Shown: one piece after another, positions 6,151 to 9,649 of the stretch | Layout: the number at the start of each line of letters is the position of its first letter | How positions within the stretch are numbered: position 1 is the first letter of the stretch | NCBI GenBank assembly: GCA_030608765.1 | Contig: JAUWDN010000017.1 | Span: 1-9,649, forward strand | Reading direction: 5' to 3' | Length of the DNA: 9,649 nucleotides | DNA from: Promethearchaeota archaeon | GTDB lineage: Archaea > Asgardarchaeota > Lokiarchaeia > Sigynarchaeales > SOKP01 | The notes under the pieces: generated by a model | Told to the model about the DNA's origin: nothing | Database searches by the model: none | The model's input: only the letters and a program-made list of their open reading frames with translations | Position numbers and translations under genes: made by a program

Positions 6151-6178
6151 TTTTAGGAATAATTTAATTAAATTTAAG
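6151..6178 (+). promoter_or_regulatory. Probable promoter (BRE/TATA) of iorBA
   Basis: TTTTAGGAATAATTTAATTA (6151-6170) nearly matches the block before the acyl-CoA dehydrogenase gene (931-950), differing by small AT shifts. A TATA box centred near 6166 would start transcription about 40 nt before the ATG at 6236. The leader ends in a weak stem (ATGAT 6223-6227 with ATCAT 6233-6237) that includes part of the start codon. Confidence 0.45.
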
Positions 6179-6235
6179 AGATTAAGAAAAACTTATGAGA
6201 ATAGTAAAAAGCTTAATTTTTGATGATACTTAATC

Positions 6236-6856
6236 ATGGAAATTAAAAGTTTTAATTTATTAAATGTAGGAGTGGGAGGTCAAGGAGTAATTCGGGCTAC
6301 ACAAATTCTCTCATATACTGCTTTATTAGATAATTATAAAATTAGAACCGCAGAAACTCATGGTATGGCCCAGAGGGGTGGTTCTGTTGCGTCTTATCTT
6401 CGTTTTGGCACCGAAGTAGAAGGTCCACTCATTCCAAGAGGAAATGCTGATACTATCTTAGCTTTTGAGGCGAGTGAGGCTGTTCGAATTTTTAATTATG
6501 CGGGACCCGAAACTGTTTTTTTGATTAATGAAACCATAATTGTTCCTCCAATGATTCACCAGATGGGAATGGACTATCCAAACCTAACGGAGATTCGCGA
6601 TTTTTTGAAAAATGTATCGAAAAATATATTTTTTATAGATGGCGTTAAAATTGCTACAGATTTGGGGAATCCTCGAACGATGAATGTTGTAATGTTAGGA
6701 GCTCTAATTGGTTTAGAAGTTTTACCACTTAAAAAAGAAACGCTCGAGAAAGCTATCTTAAGTTATCTTCCTACCAAATTGCACGATATAAATAAGAAAG
6801 CCTTTAAATTTGGAATTGAAAATGGGATAAAAATTAGGAGGGATTTCAATGAGTAG
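6236..6856 (+). CDS. iorB: Indolepyruvate ferredoxin oxidoreductase, beta (gamma-domain) subunit
   Basis: This 206-residue protein is the small subunit of the enzyme that oxidatively decarboxylates aryl pyruvates, from Trp, Phe or Tyr transamination, to aryl-acetyl-CoA with ferredoxin as acceptor. It shows the gamma-domain motifs of 2-oxoacid:ferredoxin oxidoreductases: GVGGQGVIRAT (12-22) and ETHGMAQRGGSVASY (40-54). Length matches archaeal IorB of roughly 200 residues. The ATG at 6236 is chosen because the conserved first strand begins within ten residues. No clear ribosome binding site precedes it, which fits a first gene in an archaeal operon. It overlaps iorA by 8 bp, so the two subunits are probably made together. 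The adjacent iorA supports the assignment over a pyruvate or 2-oxoglutarate enzyme subunit. Confidence 0.93.
   Translation: MEIKSFNLLNVGVGGQGVIRATQILSYTALLDNYKIRTAETHGMAQRGGSVASYLRFGTEVEGPLIPRGNADTILAFEASEAVRIFNYAGPETVFLINETIIVPPMIHQMGMDYPNLTEIRDFLKNVSKNIFFIDGVKIATDLGNPRTMNVVMLGALIGLEVLPLKKETLEKAILSYLPTKLHDINKKAFKFGIENGIKIRRDFNE
6836..6843 (+). promoter_or_regulatory. Strong ribosome binding site for iorA inside iorB
   Basis: AGGAGGGA lies within the last codons of iorB; its AGGAGG core ends 7 nt before the iorA ATG at 6849. It fixes the iorA start and makes the 8-bp gene overlap translationally coupled. Confidence 0.8.
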
Positions 6857-8753
6857 ACCAAATTTTGCTGAAGAAAATCCTGGAAAAAAAATCATATTGT
6901 TAGGGAACGAAGCGATTGCTCGGGGGATTTTAGAAGCGGGAGTAGTAATAGGCGCGGGTTATCCTGGGACGCCATCTTCTGAGATACTGCCAACATTAGC
7001 TGAAATGCAGAAATATTTCCCGCATCTTAAATTAGAATGGAGTGTGAACGAAAAAGTGGGTTTTGAAGTTGCGTACGGAGGTTCTATGTCAAATGTGCGC
7101 TCAGTCGCGGTTATGAAACATGTTGGAGTAAATGTTGCGTCAGATGCTTTTATGACAGCTTGCTATGCGGGAGCGAGAGGTGGCATGGTGTTGATCTCAG
7201 CAGATGACCCTAATTGTTATTCGTCTCAAAATGAACAAGATAATCGCTATTTTGGATTGCATGCATTAGTACCAGTATTTGAGCCGTCTACTCCACAAGA
7301 AGCAAAAGATTTGATAAAGTATGCCTTTGATTTTTCGGAAGAATATCAATCCTTAGTATTATTTCGTACTACTACCAGATTAAACCACGGGAGAGGAGAT
7401 GTGATTCTTGGAGATGTTAACCTAATTGATCGTGATTATGGTTTTGATTGGGATCGTTCTAGATGGGTTTGTCTACCTTCACACTCGAGAGTATTGCGCA
7501 TTAGGTTATTAGAAAGGTTAGAAGAGATTTCCAAATTTGCTGATGATTTTCCTTTTAACTCGCTACAAATATCAGGAGAGAAAATTAACGGTGTTAGATA
7601 TGGATTTGTAGCAGCAGGAGTACCATACTCTCAATTGTTAGACGCTCTTAATTTTTACGGGATTAGCAAAAAAGTTTCGATTTTAAAACTCGGATTAGTG
7701 TATCCTCCACCTAAAAAATTAATTAAAGAATTATTGACAACTTCGGACGAAGTCGTGGTGGTTGAGGAATTAGAACCGTTTCTTGAAAATATTTTAAAAC
7801 AAATCGCGTACGAGGAAGGGCTTTCAAAAGAGGTGAAAATTCATGGTAAAGATATTTTCCCACAAAATGGAGAATTTTCCGGGGAAATTTATCTAGAAAA
7901 TATTGCTCGCTTGATGGGCTTTTCTTATAAAAAAGTCCCTGTACCCGATCAAATGATGATAATTCCACCAAGGCTTCCTATTTTGTGCCCAGGCTGTGGT
8001 CATAGAGCGACATTTTATGCGATTAAGCAAGTTGAAAAGAAGATGAAAACTAAATTCGTTAATTCTTCAGATATAGGGTGTTATACTTTAGCTGTTTACA
8101 AACCGTTGGAAGGAATTGATACAGAAGTGTGTATGGGAGGTTCAATTGGGTTAGCAAACGGAATTGCAAAGGTCCAGAGCAAAGATAATCCAGTACTAGC
8201 GATTTTAGGAGATTCAACATTCTTTCATTCAGGAATACCTGCTCTAATAAACGCGGTTTTTAACAAAAATAATATGTTAGTTGTGATATTAGATAATAGA
8301 TCTACGAGCATGACTGGGTTTCAAGACAATCCTGGCACAGGTATCACTATCACGAATGAACCGGGTATTCGCGTTGTCTTAGAAGATCTCGTCAAAGGTT
8401 GTGGCGTTTCTTCAGAGAATATTTGGGTAGAAGATGCTAACAACTTAAAGAAAACTATAGAAAAACTAGAGGAAGCCGTCAAAGCAGAAGGAGTTCGTGT
8501 TTTCATTTCTAGGCATTTATGTTCTTTAGTCGAGTCGAATCAATTTCGAGCTCAGCAAATTACACTTCCTACCATAGAAGTTGATCAAGAAAAATGCACT
8601 GGATGCCTAATATGTGTTAATAAGTTTGGTTGTCAGGCACTGAATTTTAGTGAGGATGTCAAAAAAGTGTCAATAGAGCAGTCAGTTTGCAGGGGTTGCA
8701 AAGTGTGCATTGATGTATGCCCTCAAAATGCGATATACGAGGTAGATGCTTAA
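6849..8753 (+). CDS. iorA: Indolepyruvate ferredoxin oxidoreductase, alpha subunit
   Basis: This 634-residue large subunit carries thiamine diphosphate and two iron-sulfur clusters, and catalyses aryl-pyruvate + CoA + oxidised ferredoxin to aryl-acetyl-CoA + CO2 + reduced ferredoxin. It opens with the family segment GNEAIARGILEAGV (19-32) and GYPGTPSSEI (37-46). The middle has LPILCPGCGHR (376-386), and the thiamine diphosphate site shows GDSTFFHSGIPALINA (454-469) ending in ILDN (480-483). The C-terminal ferredoxin domain has Cys583, 586, 589, 595 and Cys614, 617, 620, 624; the first set is CxxCxxCx5C, as is common in IorA. Length matches archaeal IorA. The downstream synthetase gene starts 4 bp after the stop, which implies product acyl-CoA is used for ATP formation. 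Preference among indole-, phenyl- and hydroxyphenyl-pyruvate cannot be decided. Confidence 0.95.
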   Translation: MSRPNFAEENPGKKIILLGNEAIARGILEAGVVIGAGYPGTPSSEILPTLAEMQKYFPHLKLEWSVNEKVGFEVAYGGSMSNVRSVAVMKHVGVNVASDAFMTACYAGARGGMVLISADDPNCYSSQNEQDNRYFGLHALVPVFEPSTPQEAKDLIKYAFDFSEEYQSLVLFRTTTRLNHGRGDVILGDVNLIDRDYGFDWDRSRWVCLPSHSRVLRIRLLERLEEISKFADDFPFNSLQISGEKINGVRYGFVAAGVPYSQLLDALNFYGISKKVSILKLGLVYPPPKKLIKELLTTSDEVVVVEELEPFLENILKQIAYEEGLSKEVKIHGKDIFPQNGEFSGEIYLENIARLMGFSYKKVPVPDQMMIIPPRLPILCPGCGHRATFYAIKQVEKKMKTKFVNSSDIGCYTLAVYKPLEGIDTEVCMGGSIGLANGIAKVQSKDNPVLAILGDSTFFHSGIPALINAVFNKNNMLVVILDNRSTSMTGFQDNPGTGITITNEPGIRVVLEDLVKGCGVSSENIWVEDANNLKKTIEKLEEAVKAEGVRVFISRHLCSLVESNQFRAQQITLPTIEVDQEKCTGCLICVNKFGCQALNFSEDVKKVSIEQSVCRGCKVCIDVCPQNAIYEVDA

Positions 8754-8757
8754 GTTT

Positions 8758-9649
8758 ATGCTTTCTGTATTCTTCTATCCTAAATCTATTGCTATCATAG
8801 GAGCTACAGCAGATCCAAAAAAATTTGGTAATGCAGTAACAGCAAATATTCTGAAAAATAAGAATTTAACAAGTAAATTATATCTCATTTCTCATGGAAG
8901 CAAAGAAATAGAAGGTTTAAAAACTTACCGTTCTATCTTAGACGTCTCAGACGCGATAGATATCGCAATCATTTTAGTGCCAGCAAATGTAGTAGACTCC
9001 GTTATTGATCAATGTATTAAGAAAAAAGTAAAAGGTATTATCATTGTTACTTCTGGATTTGGTGAAATAGACGAGGAGGGCAAAATCAAAGAAAAAAAGA
9101 TCGTACATAAATGTAAAGAAGCAGGAATTAGAGTTATTGGCCCTAATTGTGTAGGAATACAAAACGCAGATATTGGACTTAATGCTACGTTTATACAAGC
9201 GCCCCCTCAAGGTAATGTAAGCATGATAAGCCAATCTGGTTCTTTTGGTTGCGCTGTTTTTTATCAAATGGAAAGAGATGTTGTAGGTTGTTCTAAATTT
9301 GCAAATATTGGTAATGGTGTTGATGTTTCTTTTGACGAGTTTCTTTCTTTTTTTACCCACGATGCAAATACTAAAATTATTTGTGTATATATAGAAACAC
9401 TTACCAATGGTAGAAGATTTTACGAAAAATTAAGAGAGATTACTCCAATAAAACCCGTGATTATATTAAAAGGGGGTAAAACCGCTTCAGGAATGCTCGC
9501 CGCACAAAGTCATACCGGATCCATTGCATCGAATTATGAGATTCTCAAAACCGCAATTATCCAAGCAGGAGCCATAATGTGTGAAAATGTCTCCGATTTC
9601 ATTACTGCCATTAAAACTTTCTCATTTATTCATCCTCCCGAAGGAGAAT
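8758..9649 (+). CDS. ADP-forming acyl-CoA synthetase (NDP-forming acetate/aryl-acetate-CoA ligase), 3' truncated by window end
   Basis: The first 297 codons are visible and the frame is still open at the window edge. The family makes ATP from ADP and phosphate by hydrolysing an acyl-CoA, here probably the aryl-acetyl-CoA made by IorAB. The CoA-binding Rossmann domain begins FFYPKSIAIIGATADPKKFG (5-24) and contains IGPNCVG (127-133). The second domain has MISQSGSFG (156-164) and NIGNGVDV (183-190). QSHTGS holds His252, the histidine phosphorylated during catalysis. Whether the ATP-grasp beta part is fused or encoded separately lies outside the window. The ATG at 8758 gives the usual short lead before the FF.PKS motif. 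An in-frame ATG at 8746, overlapping the iorA stop, is an alternative; GAGGT at 8739-8743 is badly spaced for both. Third gene of the ior operon, 4 bp after iorA. Confidence 0.92.
   Translation, partial: MLSVFFYPKSIAIIGATADPKKFGNAVTANILKNKNLTSKLYLISHGSKEIEGLKTYRSILDVSDAIDIAIILVPANVVDSVIDQCIKKKVKGIIIVTSGFGEIDEEGKIKEKKIVHKCKEAGIRVIGPNCVGIQNADIGLNATFIQAPPQGNVSMISQSGSFGCAVFYQMERDVVGCSKFANIGNGVDVSFDEFLSFFTHDANTKIICVYIETLTNGRRFYEKLREITPIKPVIILKGGKTASGMLAAQSHTGSIASNYEILKTAIIQAGAIMCENVSDFITAIKTFSFIHPPEGE

Larger units (their letters stand above)
5167..6235. other. Long gene-free region (about 1.07 kb) between the SDR gene and iorB
   Basis: No frame here gives a protein with recognisable domains; the only open frame of note (5633-5845, TTG start) is low-complexity Lys/Asn/Ile/Phe and runs over a 13-base A tract. 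The stretch is even richer in A+T than the genes, with A tracts at 5415-5423 and 5713-5725. It contains the SDR promoter/operator (5188-5219), several hairpins (5424-5532, 5565-5577), an 18-bp palindrome (5831-5848), and the iorB direct repeats and promoter (6127-6178). No tRNA or rRNA was seen. Confidence 0.7.

Noticed and set aside
5161..6235. tRNA, box C/D RNA or CRISPR array in the long gap
   Set aside because: No cloverleaf or T-loop GTTCRA context, no properly spaced C and D boxes, and no evenly spaced repeat of CRISPR length were seen. The only tandem repeat is the 10-bp pair at 6127-6147.
8974..9360. 128-codon open frame on the minus strand
   Set aside because: It lies wholly opposite the acyl-CoA synthetase, whose motifs (GPNC, SQSG, SHTGS) are clear on the plus strand. 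The antisense frame has no domain features.

Overview
The window carries seven protein genes and one long gene-free gap in strongly AT-rich DNA. It looks archaeal, and an Asgard (Lokiarchaeia-like) fermenter is a reasonable guess. The reasons are: indolepyruvate ferredoxin oxidoreductase genes followed directly by an ADP-forming acyl-CoA synthetase, T-rich tracts in place of hairpin terminators, TATA-like boxes ahead of the transcription units, two TTG starts, and an AT-rich genome that combines beta-oxidation-type enzymes with peptide-fermentation enzymes. The phylum is an inference; no marker gene is present.

Left part (114-4333, plus strand): an enoyl-CoA hydratase/isomerase-family protein (114-878), an acyl-CoA dehydrogenase (998-2152), then the electron transfer flavoprotein pair etfB (2311-3117) and etfA (3131-4333). 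The etfA product has an N-terminal two-cluster ferredoxin domain. Acyl-CoA dehydrogenase, EtfB and ferredoxin-EtfA come in the same order and domain layout as the flavin-based electron-bifurcating acyl-CoA dehydrogenase/Etf complexes (caffeyl-CoA reductase CarCDE type). A convergent short-chain dehydrogenase gene (minus strand, 4366-5160) could supply the hydroxyacyl-CoA oxidation step, though its substrate is not readable. Together these genes could interconvert 3-ketoacyl-, 3-hydroxyacyl-, enoyl- and acyl-CoA and couple the last step to NAD(H) and ferredoxin.

Middle (5161-6235): about 1.07 kb with no convincing gene. It holds an operator-like inverted repeat over the predicted promoter of the dehydrogenase gene, several hairpins including a possible structured RNA around 5424-5532, an 18-bp perfect palindrome, and a tandem 10-bp direct repeat just upstream of the probable iorB promoter.

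Right part (6236-9649, plus strand): iorB and iorA overlap by 8 bp and are followed 4 bp later by an ADP-forming acyl-CoA synthetase that runs off the window. This is the archaeal route from aromatic 2-oxoacids to aryl-acetyl-CoA plus reduced ferredoxin, then aryl-acetate plus ATP. Ferredoxin links the two halves. The most interesting reading is that the window joins an oxidative amino-acid branch that conserves ATP to an Etf-linked acyl-CoA redox branch, in a fermentative or syntrophic archaeon. No mobile element, CRISPR array, tRNA or rRNA was seen.
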